Shown: positions 45,119 to 54,108 of the stretch, one piece after another
Layout of the letters: each line of letters begins with the position of its first letter
Position numbering within the stretch: position 1 is the stretch's first letter
Source of the DNA: Marinobacterium sp. LSUCC0821
GTDB lineage: Bacteria > Pseudomonadota > Gammaproteobacteria > Pseudomonadales > Balneatricaceae
Reading direction: 5' to 3'
NCBI RefSeq assembly: GCF_012848475.1
Contig: NZ_CP051666.1
Span: forward strand, 953,501 to 1,017,500
DNA length: 64,000 nucleotides
Notes under the pieces: model-generated
What the model saw: the letters and a program-made list of their open reading frames with translations, nothing else
What the model was told of the DNA's origin: nothing
Database searches by the model: none
Position numbers and translations under genes: made by a program

Positions 45119-45847
45119 ATGACAGGATACCTAAGCATTTCGCGACTATCCTGGAAATTCTGGGCCCTCTTTGCAGTACAAGCTTCTCTTATGCCCTATT
45201 CGGCAACGGCAGAGCCTAGGCCCTTTATCGCCACCTATAGTGCCAACATCGACCTCTTAATTGATCTACCCGCCAGCGCGCATCGCGAGCTTAAGAGATC
45301 CGAAAACGGTACCTGGCACTTCTCTAATAACGCCTCTGCCTTGATGGCAAAACAACAAGAGTGGTCTGAACTTTCCTACAGCAACGGCCAGTGGATACCC
45401 CTTGCTTACCACTACGAACGAAAGCTTTTAGGGCGCACCCGCTCAATTGATATCAACTTTGATGAAACTAAGGGACGCATCACCACGCTTGTAAATGGAG
45501 ACCCCTGGCGTCAGCTGTGGGAACCAAGGGTTCAAGATCGTCTCAGCTATCAACTGCAGTTAAGAGAAGATTTAAAATCGGATCGTGAAGAATTAGATTA
45601 CCGTATCGCCGATGGTGGGCAGATCAAGAACTATCGTTTCACTCGCCTTGGGCAGGAGATGCTAAAAACGCCTGCAGGTGAGTTTGAATGTATCCGCCTG
45701 CAACTTGATAGACAGGGGCAACAGCACACCACCCTGATCTGGATGGCACCCGAACTGGACTACCTAACCGTCCGCCTGCTTCGTATCGATAATGAAGGAC
45801 GTGAACACCTTATGAACTTGAAAGAGTTGGAGTACACCGATGAGTAA
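45119..45847 (+). CDS. DUF3108 family exported protein
   Basis: A 242-residue protein with a signal peptide (about 1-30, ending SATAEP). The C-terminal body is beta-rich. DUF3108 landmarks include YSANIDLLIDLPASAHRELK, a central QWIPLAYHYERKLLGRTRSI, and TPAGEFECIRLQLDRQGQ with WMAPELDYLTVRLLR. ATG 45119 is chosen from several candidates (a TTG at 45110 and a GTG at 45116) because it follows the purN stop codon. Function is unknown; it may bind lipid in the periplasm. Confidence 0.8.
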   Translation: MTGYLSISRLSWKFWALFAVQASLMPYSATAEPRPFIATYSANIDLLIDLPASAHRELKRSENGTWHFSNNASALMAKQQEWSELSYSNGQWIPLAYHYERKLLGRTRSIDINFDETKGRITTLVNGDPWRQLWEPRVQDRLSYQLQLREDLKSDREELDYRIADGGQIKNYRFTRLGQEMLKTPAGEFECIRLQLDRQGQQHTTLIWMAPELDYLTVRLLRIDNEGREHLMNLKELEYTDE

Positions 45848-46088
45848 TGTTGAACAACTAACTAGTCTCGATCAGAAGCTCACAACAGATGAGGTCAACG
45901 CGCTGGACAATCCAGATCAACTCTTCGCTATATCCTATTTAAGGGGTCATCTAGATCTATACATGGCAGATAATGAGAGCGCATCCATCGCAGGATTTAA
46001 GTCTGCCGTTCGAGGTGCTTTTTCGCAGGATAAATTAATCGAAGCTGACATAGAACTTGTCGAGGCAGAATTAGAGAGGATTGGGTGA
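45840..46088 (+). CDS. YfcL family protein
   Basis: An 82-residue cytosolic protein. It matches the YfcL pattern of E. coli: DQLFAISYLRGHLDLYMAD here corresponds to DELFASGYLRGHLTLAIAE in YfcL. It overlaps the DUF3108 gene by eight bases. The role is unknown. Confidence 0.75.
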   Translation: MSNVEQLTSLDQKLTTDEVNALDNPDQLFAISYLRGHLDLYMADNESASIAGFKSAVRGAFSQDKLIEADIELVEAELERIG

Positions 46089-46117
46089 GATTAAGCGTTG
46101 CTTTAGTAGCAGTTAAA

Positions 46118-46160
46118 TTGACATTTATCTATATAGGAGTAGCCTATTACTTAAAGGCTA
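46118..46160 (+). promoter_or_regulatory. Promoter and dyad before the sulfide oxidation genes
   Basis: A TTGACA -35 box at 46118-46123 is followed by a dyad TAGCC-N11-GGCTA (46140-46160), which overlaps the expected -10 region. ArsR-type repressors such as BigR/SqrR bind sites like this before persulfide dioxygenase operons, but no ArsR gene lies in the window. Confidence 0.4.
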
Positions 46161-46190
46161 TAAGCATATAACCATTAAGGAGTTTCTTTA

Positions 46191-47057
46191 ATGCTACCTC
46201 TTATCAAAACTTTCTTTGACGAGCCTACTTTCACCTACAGCCACGTTGTAAGCTGCCCAGAAACCAAAGCCTGCGCCATCATCGACTCTGTACTCGATTT
46301 CAACTACGCAGCGGGGACTACAGATACCGCATCAGCCGATTCCATTATCGCTTACATCGAGTCTGAAGGACTTAAAACAGAGTGGATTATTGAGACTCAC
46401 GTTCACGCAGATCACATCTCAGCTGCCCCTTATCTTAAAGATAAACTAGGCGGCCAACTCAGTATTGGCGAACACATTACGGTTGTCCAAAATGTTTTCG
46501 GCAAAGCATTTAATGCTGGCACTGAATTTGAGCGTGATGGTAGTCAGTTCGACCACCTATTTAAGGATGAAGAGCTTTTCACTGTAGGCAAGATTCAAGG
46601 CCGTGCAATGCACACCCCAGGACATACGCCTGCTTGTATGAGCTACCTTATCGGTAACGCCCTATTTGTTGGCGACACACTCTTTATGCCAGATTTCGGC
46701 ACAGCGCGTTGTGACTTCCCTGGTGGAGATGCTGCAACCCTATACGCCTCAATTCAGAAACTTTTCACTCTGCCTGACGATACACGCGTTTTGATGTGTC
46801 ATGACTACAAAGCGCCAGGCCGTGATGTTTACGCATACGAAACCACCATCGGTGAAGAGCGCAAACACAATATTCATGTGGGTGAAGCTCACGATGAAGC
46901 AGACTTTATCAACATGCGTGAAACACGTGATGCAACCTTGGATATGCCTCGCCTGATTCTGCCATCTGTGCAGGTCAACATGCGTGCAGGCCATATGCCA
47001 CCGGCTGAAGATAATGGTCAGGTCTACCTGAAAGTTCCGGTAAACCTATTTAAATAA
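46191..47057 (+). CDS. Persulfide dioxygenase-like metallo-beta-lactamase fold protein (Blh)
   Basis: A 288-residue MBL-fold enzyme. The metal motif THVHADH (residues 69-75) binds iron or zinc, and further ligands occur in HTPGHTPACMSYL, GDTLFMPDFGTARCDFPGG and CHDYKAP. The RCDFPGG block is typical of the ETHE1/BLH group, which oxidises glutathione persulfide to sulfite. It precedes the sulfide:quinone reductase fusion gene by 35 bases. RBS AAGGAG lies before the ATG. Confidence 0.88.
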   Translation: MLPLIKTFFDEPTFTYSHVVSCPETKACAIIDSVLDFNYAAGTTDTASADSIIAYIESEGLKTEWIIETHVHADHISAAPYLKDKLGGQLSIGEHITVVQNVFGKAFNAGTEFERDGSQFDHLFKDEELFTVGKIQGRAMHTPGHTPACMSYLIGNALFVGDTLFMPDFGTARCDFPGGDAATLYASIQKLFTLPDDTRVLMCHDYKAPGRDVYAYETTIGEERKHNIHVGEAHDEADFINMRETRDATLDMPRLILPSVQVNMRAGHMPPAEDNGQVYLKVPVNLFK

Positions 47058-47091
47058 CAAAAAATAAAAAACCGTATTAGAGGGACAAACA

Positions 47092-48813
47092 ATGGATGTA
47101 CGTAAACTCACCCCCTTTCTTAGTGTAAGCCCGCAGATCGCCGTAGAGGATGTTGGCATCGCTGCTTCAATGGGTTTCAAGACAATCGTCTGTAACCGCC
47201 CAGCTAACGAAAGTGAAGACCAGCCTGATCTAAATGATATAGCGGCAGCTTGTGAAGCGATGGGTATTACCTACCATCACCAGCCAGTCATTTCAGGCAA
47301 TATCACTGACGAAGATGTCCTAGCCTTCGGTGCATTTATGGCCGAAGCTCAAGGCCCTGTATTGGCCTTCTGTCGTACCGGTACACGTTGTACGACACTC
47401 TGGGCACTATCAGAATCAAGTCATCTTGATGCAGCAACACTTCTATCAACCGCTAAAGATGCGGGCTACGACCTAAGCGGTCTTGGCCCACGCATTGAAG
47501 CGCGCCAGGCAACAGGTAACTGCGATGCAGCACCTAAAACAGCAGCACGTCGCCATGAGGTTCTCATTGTAGGTGGTGGCGCTGGTGGTCAAGCAGTGGC
47601 AGGCAGCCTTCTGAAGCGCCAGCCAGATCTTGATATCGCGATCATTGAACCGCGCACTGAACATTACTACCAGCCGGGCTGGACTCTAGTAGGTGGCGGT
47701 GTATTCAACCGCGCTGAAACCATCCGTCCAATGTCCGATGTAATGCCTAGCAAAGCGCACTGGTACAAAGCGGCAGTAGAACGCTTCGAGCCAGAGAACA
47801 ATCAGGTCGTACTAGAAGATGGCGAAGCAATTGGTTACCGCACCCTCGTTGTATCACCAGGCCTTGCTTTGAACTGGGATGCGATCAAAGGACTTAAAGA
47901 GACCCTTGGTAGTAACGGTGTTACCTCAAACTACAAAGTTGATCTTGCTCCTTATACTTGGGAACTGGTTCAAGCGACTAAGAGCGGCAAAGCACTATTT
48001 ACTCAACCGCCAATGCCAATTAAGTGTGCCGGCGCACCGCAGAAAGCGATGTACCTCTCCTGTGACCACTGGAGTCGCAAAGGCAACCTTGGCAACATCG
48101 AAGTCGATTTCTGTACCGCCACCCCTGGTCTCTTTGGTGTCGCCGACTACGTTCCGGCACTTATGGAGTATGTGAAGAAGTACGGCATCAACCTTAACTT
48201 CCAGACTAATCTCGTTGAAGTGGATGGTTCTTCGAAAACTGCTCTATTCAAACAGACCGATACAGAAGGCAACGTGACTGATATCGAAAAAACGTTCGAT
48301 ATGATGCACATCTGCCCACCTCAGAAGTCACCAGAGTTTATCGCTAACAGCCCAATCGCTGATGCTGCGGGCTGGGTCGATATCAGCGCCGAAACGATGC
48401 AACACACCAAGTTTGGCAATATATTTGCCCTAGGTGATGCAGGTAACAGCCCTAATGCCAAAACTGCAGCAGCCATTCGCAAACAGGCACCAGTGGTCGC
48501 TGAAAACGTGATCATGGTGCTAAACGGTGAATCACCTCGTGCAGTCTATGACGGCTACGGCAGCTGCCCACTGACAGTAGAACGCGGCAAGATCGTACTG
48601 GCAGAGTTCGGCTACGGTGGCAAACTGCTACCGTCTCTTCCAACCTGGCTGATTGATGGTAAGAACCCATCGAAACTGGCTTGGTTCCTCAAAGAGAAGA
48701 TGCTGCCTTGGATGTACTTCGAAATGATGTTCAAAGGGACCGAATGGTTGGCAAGCCCAACAATTTTGCCTAAGAGCCCAAGTAAACACGAAGCGCAAGA
48801 TAGCCTCAAATAA
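47092..48813 (+). CDS. DUF442 phosphatase-like domain fused to sulfide:quinone oxidoreductase
   Basis: A 573-residue two-domain protein. Residues 1-140 form a DUF442/Blh N-terminal domain with a tyrosine-phosphatase-like CRTGTRC loop (94-100). Residues 155-573 are an FAD-dependent sulfide:quinone reductase with GGGAGG (161-166). The redox cysteines Cys312 (KCAGAPQK) and Cys492 (YGSCPLT) suggest the type II-like disulfide mechanism, with Cys341 also present. A hydrophobic C-terminal helix (WFLKEKMLPWMYFEM) can anchor it at the membrane. It oxidises sulfide to persulfide, which the preceding dioxygenase would use. This domain fusion occurs in several proteobacteria. Confidence 0.88.
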   Translation: MDVRKLTPFLSVSPQIAVEDVGIAASMGFKTIVCNRPANESEDQPDLNDIAAACEAMGITYHHQPVISGNITDEDVLAFGAFMAEAQGPVLAFCRTGTRCTTLWALSESSHLDAATLLSTAKDAGYDLSGLGPRIEARQATGNCDAAPKTAARRHEVLIVGGGAGGQAVAGSLLKRQPDLDIAIIEPRTEHYYQPGWTLVGGGVFNRAETIRPMSDVMPSKAHWYKAAVERFEPENNQVVLEDGEAIGYRTLVVSPGLALNWDAIKGLKETLGSNGVTSNYKVDLAPYTWELVQATKSGKALFTQPPMPIKCAGAPQKAMYLSCDHWSRKGNLGNIEVDFCTATPGLFGVADYVPALMEYVKKYGINLNFQTNLVEVDGSSKTALFKQTDTEGNVTDIEKTFDMMHICPPQKSPEFIANSPIADAAGWVDISAETMQHTKFGNIFALGDAGNSPNAKTAAAIRKQAPVVAENVIMVLNGESPRAVYDGYGSCPLTVERGKIVLAEFGYGGKLLPSLPTWLIDGKNPSKLAWFLKEKMLPWMYFEMMFKGTEWLASPTILPKSPSKHEAQDSLK

Positions 48814-48840
48814 CTGAGTTCGGACCTGTTAGGAACAGCA

Positions 48841-50595
48841 ATGCTAGAACGTTACCTTCCAATCATCGGTTGGGCTAAAAGCTATAACCGATTGACTCTA
48901 ACCAACGACTTAGTGGCGGCACTTATCGTCACGATCATGCTGATACCTCAGTCGTTGGCCTATGCACTACTCGCTGGTTTGCCAGCTGAGGTGGGTCTCT
49001 ACGCGAGTATTCTACCGCTAGTTGCATATGCGATATTTGGAACCAGCCGCACCCTTGCGGTTGGCCCTGTTGCAGTAGTCTCATTGATGACTGCTGCAGC
49101 GGTGGGTAACCTAGCCCTGCAAGGCACCGCAGAATATCTAACGGCAGCCATTGCACTGGCGTTTATCTCCGGTGTCATCCTAATCATCATGGGTATCCTT
49201 AGGCTAGGTGCGTTAGCGAACTTCCTAAGCCACCCTGTGATCTCAGGCTTTATTACAGCCTCTGGCCTCATCATTGCGGCGAGCCAGCTTAAACATATCC
49301 TCGGCATTAACGCATCAGGGCATAACCTCGCTGAGCTTTTTGTCTCATTAGGCGAGCACATTGGAGATGTAAACACTCCTACTCTGATCATAGGCGTCAC
49401 TGCTACTGCATTCCTATTTTGGGTGCGCAAAAATTTAAAACCGATGCTTATCAAAACTGGTCTTAATCCTCGTATCGCCGATGTGATTGCCAAAGCAGGT
49501 CCTGTAGCAGCTGTTGCCGCAACAACGCTTGTAACCTACTACTTCCACCTAGATCAGCAGGGTGTCAAAGTAGTGGGCAGCATTCCTACAGGCCTTCCGG
49601 GTTTTGAGATTCCAAGCTTTGATGCAGATCTTTGGCAACAGCTGTTTGTCTCTGCCCTGCTTATTAGTATTGTTGGTTTTGTCGAGTCTGTATCGGTAGC
49701 ACAAACCCTGGCCGCTAAACGTCGCCAACGTATTGTTCCTAACCAAGAGCTCATTGGTCTTGGTACATCAAATATCGCATCAGCGGTCTCTGGTGGTTTC
49801 CCTGTAACAGGTGGGTTCTCGCGCTCTGTGGTCAACTTTGATGCCGGAGCAGAAACTCCAGCGGCAGGCGCATTCACCGCTATAGGTATTGCAGTAGCCA
49901 CCCTAGTACTAACACCACTTCTATTTTTCCTCCCTAAAGCGACCCTCGCTGCAACCATCATTGTAGCTGTACTCTCCTTGGTCGATTTAGGCGCATTGAA
50001 GCGCACCTGGGCATACTCACGCAGTGACTTTTCTGCAATGGCCGCTACTATCCTGTTGACCCTAGGCTGGGGGGTAGAGGCTGGCATTGTTGCTGGTGTA
50101 ACATTGAGTATCTGTCTATTCCTTCAACGCACCAGCAAACCGCACAGCGCCGTGGTTGGTCGTGTGCCGGGAACAGAGCACTTCCGAAATGTAGACCGCT
50201 TTGAAGTCGAGTATGACGACAAGGTTCTGACGCTTCGTATCGACGAAAGCCTCTACTTTGCCAATGCCCGCTACCTAGAGGACCGTGTCTACGACCTTAT
50301 AAGCAGCCGCCGCGAGATCACCGACTTCGTATTAATGTGTCCTGCGGTTAACCTGATTGACGCATCAGCGCTAGAGTCGCTAGAAGCGATCAACCAGCGT
50401 TTAAAAGATCTTGGCGTAAACTTCCATATGTCTGAAGTTAAAGGCCCTGTAATGGATCGCCTACGTCGTAGTCACTTCTTGGATGAGATGACGGGCCAGG
50501 TATTCCTGAGCCAGTACCAAGCTTGGTGTTCACTACACAAAAACTGCGACTCAAAACTGAGCCAGTGCGCCGAACAGCGAGCAGCTGCCAACTGA
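48841..50595 (+). CDS. SulP-family anion transporter with STAS domain
   Basis: A 584-residue transporter. About twelve membrane segments occupy residues 20-420, with the family signature LPIIGWAKSYNRLTLTNDLVAALIVTIMLIPQSLAYALLAGLPAE at the start. A cytosolic STAS domain (about 440-560) contains LMCPAVNLIDASALESLEAI. Located 28 bases after the sulfide:quinone reductase gene, it probably carries sulfate, sulfite or thiosulfate for the sulfur-oxidation set. It is followed by a terminator. Confidence 0.88.
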   Translation: MLERYLPIIGWAKSYNRLTLTNDLVAALIVTIMLIPQSLAYALLAGLPAEVGLYASILPLVAYAIFGTSRTLAVGPVAVVSLMTAAAVGNLALQGTAEYLTAAIALAFISGVILIIMGILRLGALANFLSHPVISGFITASGLIIAASQLKHILGINASGHNLAELFVSLGEHIGDVNTPTLIIGVTATAFLFWVRKNLKPMLIKTGLNPRIADVIAKAGPVAAVAATTLVTYYFHLDQQGVKVVGSIPTGLPGFEIPSFDADLWQQLFVSALLISIVGFVESVSVAQTLAAKRRQRIVPNQELIGLGTSNIASAVSGGFPVTGGFSRSVVNFDAGAETPAAGAFTAIGIAVATLVLTPLLFFLPKATLAATIIVAVLSLVDLGALKRTWAYSRSDFSAMAATILLTLGWGVEAGIVAGVTLSICLFLQRTSKPHSAVVGRVPGTEHFRNVDRFEVEYDDKVLTLRIDESLYFANARYLEDRVYDLISSRREITDFVLMCPAVNLIDASALESLEAINQRLKDLGVNFHMSEVKGPVMDRLRRSHFLDEMTGQVFLSQYQAWCSLHKNCDSKLSQCAEQRAAAN

Positions 50596-50612
50596 GCGCT
50601 GACTTAAAGAGA

Positions 50613-50643
50613 AAGGAGTGGCACAATGTGTTGCTCCTTTTTT
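50613..50643 (+). terminator. Terminator after the SulP gene
   Basis: AAAGGAG and CTCCTTT, with an inner CAC/GTG pairing, form a hairpin (50613-50641) followed by a T-tract. It ends the sulfide-oxidation operon. Confidence 0.75.
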
Positions 50644-50666
50644 TATAATTTGTGTTTGGATTAACC

Positions 50667-51554
50667 ATGCAATCAACCCTGCGATGGATTATTGCCGCGA
50701 CTATCTTCCTAGCCGTCATCATTGGTGTAGAGCAGTGGTTAGGTTGGGAGTCGATCTTGTTCGATTGGCAACAGGTCTCTTCAGGTTCAATCCTAATCCT
50801 CACGCTACTGACCCTGCTCTCTTATCTTTTAAGAGCTGAGCGAGTCTATCGCTACTTTGGTCAGCAACAAATGCACCATCGCAGCAGCTATATCCGAATC
50901 AGTTTTATACACAACGCACTCAATAATTTCCTACCCATGCGTCTTGGTGAAGCCGCCTTTCCACTATTGATGAAACGTGAATTCAAAGAGTCCATGCTAA
51001 CAACTTCAGCAGGCCTCATTTGGATTCGCCTCATGGACTTGCACCTGCTTCTGCTGCTTGGAGCGATTGCATTCATCGGTTTCTTTCCAGTATTGGGAGC
51101 CATCTCTGTTGCGGGCTTAGTTCTAACACCATCAATTTTTTTACTTGGGTTAATTGATCTAAAAAGCCTATTACCCCCAAAAGTAGCAACTAAATTTGAT
51201 CACTACCGCCACCTACTTCCAGAGAGCCGAGCACTTCTCATCAATACCTATCTGCTGACGGCACAAATTTGGCTGATTAAGCTTGCGGCTCTGGCTGTAT
51301 TACTAATGGCGTTTCTAGATATCGACTATTATGGCGCCACGCTTGCTGTCATCGCGGGGGACCTGAGTTCTGTCTTGCCTATTCACGGACTTGCCGGCAG
51401 TGGTACCTATGAAGCAGCACTGGTTGGCGCGCTCTATCCGCTTGGCATCTCACTAGATGCAGCGACTAAGGCAGCAATCAATGTGCATATCTATCTGCTT
51501 GGGGTCTCGGCACTATCGATCCCGCTAGCTCTGTTAGTACCTAAAAAGCGCTAA
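50667..51554 (+). CDS. Flippase-like membrane protein (UPF0104/AglD2 family)
   Basis: A 295-residue protein with about eight membrane helices. It belongs to the lysylphosphatidylglycerol synthase transmembrane/flippase-like superfamily, shown by FIHNALNNFLPMRLGEAAFPLL and SSVLPIHGLAGSGTYEAALV. ATG 50667 is preferred over GTG 50652, which lies nearer to the terminator. It opens a group with a GT2, a GT39 and a PAP2 gene that is likely to alter envelope lipids or glycans, though a 104-bp gap separates it from the GT2 gene. Confidence 0.75.
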   Translation: MQSTLRWIIAATIFLAVIIGVEQWLGWESILFDWQQVSSGSILILTLLTLLSYLLRAERVYRYFGQQQMHHRSSYIRISFIHNALNNFLPMRLGEAAFPLLMKREFKESMLTTSAGLIWIRLMDLHLLLLLGAIAFIGFFPVLGAISVAGLVLTPSIFLLGLIDLKSLLPPKVATKFDHYRHLLPESRALLINTYLLTAQIWLIKLAALAVLLMAFLDIDYYGATLAVIAGDLSSVLPIHGLAGSGTYEAALVGALYPLGISLDAATKAAINVHIYLLGVSALSIPLALLVPKKR

Positions 51555-51658
51555 ACCGCCATACAAACCTTTAAATACCCAATCATGAACTCACAAAGGT
51601 TTGTCGAGCAGACGGGTTACGGTATCATTCAAACATTAATTTTGATCTGAGCACTCCA

Positions 51659-52660
51659 ATGTCTAATAAGCCGTCCATCTCTGTTGTTGTTCCAATGTAT
51701 AAAGAGGAAGCTGTTGCTGAACTACTCGTTGATAGAGTTCATGACGGGCTGGATGAGTATCAGGGTGCATGGGAGCTGATCTGTGTTGATGACGGCTCAC
51801 CGGATGCGACTGTTGCCAAACTGAAAATTGCTCAAGAGAAGTGGGGCAATCATGTGCGTGTGGTTGAACTGCAGCGCAACTTTGGCCAAACAGCTGCAAT
51901 GCAAGCGGGTATAGATGCAGCGCGTGGTGAACTGATCGTCACTATGGATGGCGACCTGCAGAACGACCCAAAAGATATCCCGCGCATGATCGATGAGATG
52001 ATTGAGCGCGATCTCGATCTTCTTCAAGGCTGGCGTGTCAATCGTCAGGATGCTGCAATCAAACGCAAGCTTCCCTCAAAAATTGCCAACCGAATGATCG
52101 CTAAAATCACTGGCGTACATCTACATGATTACGGTTGCAGCCTAAAAGTGTACCGCGCATCTGTACTAAAACAGGTTCGTCTATTCGGTGAAATGCACCG
52201 TTTTATTCCAGTGTGGGTTGCAGGTGTTACTTCACCTAAACGCATTGGAGAAACGCCTGTAACACATCACGCACGTGAGTTTGGCGAATCTAAATATGGA
52301 ATCAGCCGCACCTTCCGCGTGATTATCGATATCATTTCGGTCTTCTTCTTCCTGCGCTATAAATCACGCCCAGGCCACTTCTTCGGTTCAATAGGTTTAG
52401 CTTCAGGTGCTATTGGCGGAGCGATGATGACCTGGTTGTTTATGGTGAAATTTTTCCTAGGGGAGGATATCGGCAACCGTCCTATGTTGATGATTGCCGT
52501 TTTCCTAATCATGATGGCACTACAGTTTATGACCACAGGTGTTATTGCGGAGATGCTTAGCCGCGTCTTCTTCCAAGGTACCAACAATCAAAGCTTTATC
52601 GTTGTCCCAAGTAAAGAGCCGACCCCAGAACAGCACTGGAAGCGTAACGATTCGGAATGA
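51659..52660 (+). CDS. Family 2 glycosyltransferase with C-terminal membrane helices (DPM/ArnC-like)
   Basis: A 333-residue membrane-anchored transferase that probably attaches a sugar to undecaprenyl phosphate. Residues 8-230 form the GT-A domain: ISVVVPMYKEE, VDDGSPDAT, and the metal-binding MDGDLQNDPKDIP. Two C-terminal membrane segments (about 245-270 and 278-303) match DPM1/GtrB/ArnC proteins. Its end overlaps the next gene's start (ATGA), and that gene is a GT39 that would use the lipid-linked sugar. Confidence 0.9.
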   Translation: MSNKPSISVVVPMYKEEAVAELLVDRVHDGLDEYQGAWELICVDDGSPDATVAKLKIAQEKWGNHVRVVELQRNFGQTAAMQAGIDAARGELIVTMDGDLQNDPKDIPRMIDEMIERDLDLLQGWRVNRQDAAIKRKLPSKIANRMIAKITGVHLHDYGCSLKVYRASVLKQVRLFGEMHRFIPVWVAGVTSPKRIGETPVTHHAREFGESKYGISRTFRVIIDIISVFFFLRYKSRPGHFFGSIGLASGAIGGAMMTWLFMVKFFLGEDIGNRPMLMIAVFLIMMALQFMTTGVIAEMLSRVFFQGTNNQSFIVVPSKEPTPEQHWKRNDSE

Positions 52661-54108
52661 TCGAAGAGACCAATCGTCACCTGCGAACAGTTATTTTCGC
52701 AGCCTTAGTGCTTTTAGCCTACCGTGTTTGGCTAACCTACTCGACACCCATCCATCTATTCTTTGATGAGGCCTACTACTATGGTTGGTCACAAAGTATA
52801 GATTGGGGCTACTACTCCAAACCACCTATGGTGGCTTGGCTCATACGCCTAACAACAGACCTACTTGGAGATTCGGAGTGGGCGATTAAAGTTGGCGCAC
52901 CGATACTCTATTCAGCAACAGCTTATATCATTTTTAACATTGGTAGGCGGCTCAGAAACAGCCAGATAGGTCTCTCTGCAGCCCTACTATTTCTAACAAT
53001 GCCACTGGTGAGTTTTAACTCACTATTCATTACTACTGACGCCCCACTGCTCTTCTTTTGGGCACTCGCGCTACTCCTTTTTCTTAAAGCACAAGAGAGT
53101 AACAGCTGGCGTTGTTGGATACTTGCAGGTGTAGTTGGTGGTCTTGGTCTTCTATCCAAATACACCTTTATTCTCTTCCCAGCAGGCTTCCTGCTCTATG
53201 CTTTGATCTCTAAAGATGGCCGCACACTTTTAACGAATATTCGATTTTGGTTTGCATGCATTCTGGCTATATCTATTTTAATGCCAAACCTGTGGTGGAA
53301 TTACCAACACGATTTCATCAGCTTTCAACATACAGCGGAAATAGCTCAGCAAGCTGAAAATAGCTACAGTCTCGCTCGACTACTGGAGTTTCTAGTTACC
53401 CAGTTTGTTGTTTTCGGACCTTTAGCAATGGTGTTATTGATGGTTGCAATGCTCAGCGCCAGCAAGGGAACCAAACTTCTTTGGAGCCTATTTGTCCCGA
53501 TATTTGTCGTGATTTCAATTCAGGCGCTTTCAGCAAGAGCAAACATAAACTGGGGCGCACCTGCTTATGTTACGGGAGTTTTGATTGCTGCCTTTGCTGC
53601 TTCCCAACTGCGCTTAGGCAAAGCACTAGTCACCTTAGCCTTGGTGGTCAATCTCATTTTGATGGTCGGTTTCTATCACTACCCATACATCCAGAACAAA
53701 TTAGAGATAGTCCCAACTCAGAACAACAACCCATACACAAGAATCAGTGGGTGGTTTGAACTTGCTAAAGCTTTAGAGCCAGAATTAGAGCGATATCCTG
53801 ATCTATACATAGCTAGTGAATCTCGCAAAGTGCTCGCCTACTTTGGTTACTATCGTGAACCAAAAAATCTGAATGGCCGAGCGCTAGACATTGATGGCCA
53901 CATCATCAGTCAGTATGAGTTGAAGTATCCTATTGAAGCAAATTCCAAAGAGTCTTATCTCTTTGTCAGCGAGCATTTCACATCAGAGAATCTCGCAAGA
54001 TACTTCATGAACGCAGAGCCGTTAAAAACCGTTTCAGTTCGTGTTGCTGAAGACCTAACCCGCACAATACACCTCACTCTGGTATCTGAACTGAGGGCGA
54101 AGCAGTGA
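52657..54108 (+). CDS. ArnT/PMT-type family 39 glycosyltransferase
   Basis: A 483-residue polytopic inner-membrane protein. The periplasmic loop 1 catalytic acidic residues lie in FFDEAYYYGWSQSIDWGYYSKPPM (near 35-58). FITTDAPLLFFWALALLLFL and LLSKYTFILFPAGFLLYAL are typical of ArnT-like enzymes, which transfer lipid-linked sugars to lipid A or proteins. The GT2 immediately upstream (overlap ATGA) would supply its undecaprenyl-phosphate donor. Whether the acceptor is lipid A cannot be decided here. Confidence 0.85.
   Translation: MIEETNRHLRTVIFAALVLLAYRVWLTYSTPIHLFFDEAYYYGWSQSIDWGYYSKPPMVAWLIRLTTDLLGDSEWAIKVGAPILYSATAYIIFNIGRRLRNSQIGLSAALLFLTMPLVSFNSLFITTDAPLLFFWALALLLFLKAQESNSWRCWILAGVVGGLGLLSKYTFILFPAGFLLYALISKDGRTLLTNIRFWFACILAISILMPNLWWNYQHDFISFQHTAEIAQQAENSYSLARLLEFLVTQFVVFGPLAMVLLMVAMLSASKGTKLLWSLFVPIFVVISIQALSARANINWGAPAYVTGVLIAAFAASQLRLGKALVTLALVVNLILMVGFYHYPYIQNKLEIVPTQNNNPYTRISGWFELAKALEPELERYPDLYIASESRKVLAYFGYYREPKNLNGRALDIDGHIISQYELKYPIEANSKESYLFVSEHFTSENLARYFMNAEPLKTVSVRVAEDLTRTIHLTLVSELRAKQ

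Noticed and set aside
48999-49493. Antisense frames in the SulP gene (also 49554-50087)
   Set aside because: They lie opposite conserved membrane helices and have no RBS or homology pattern.
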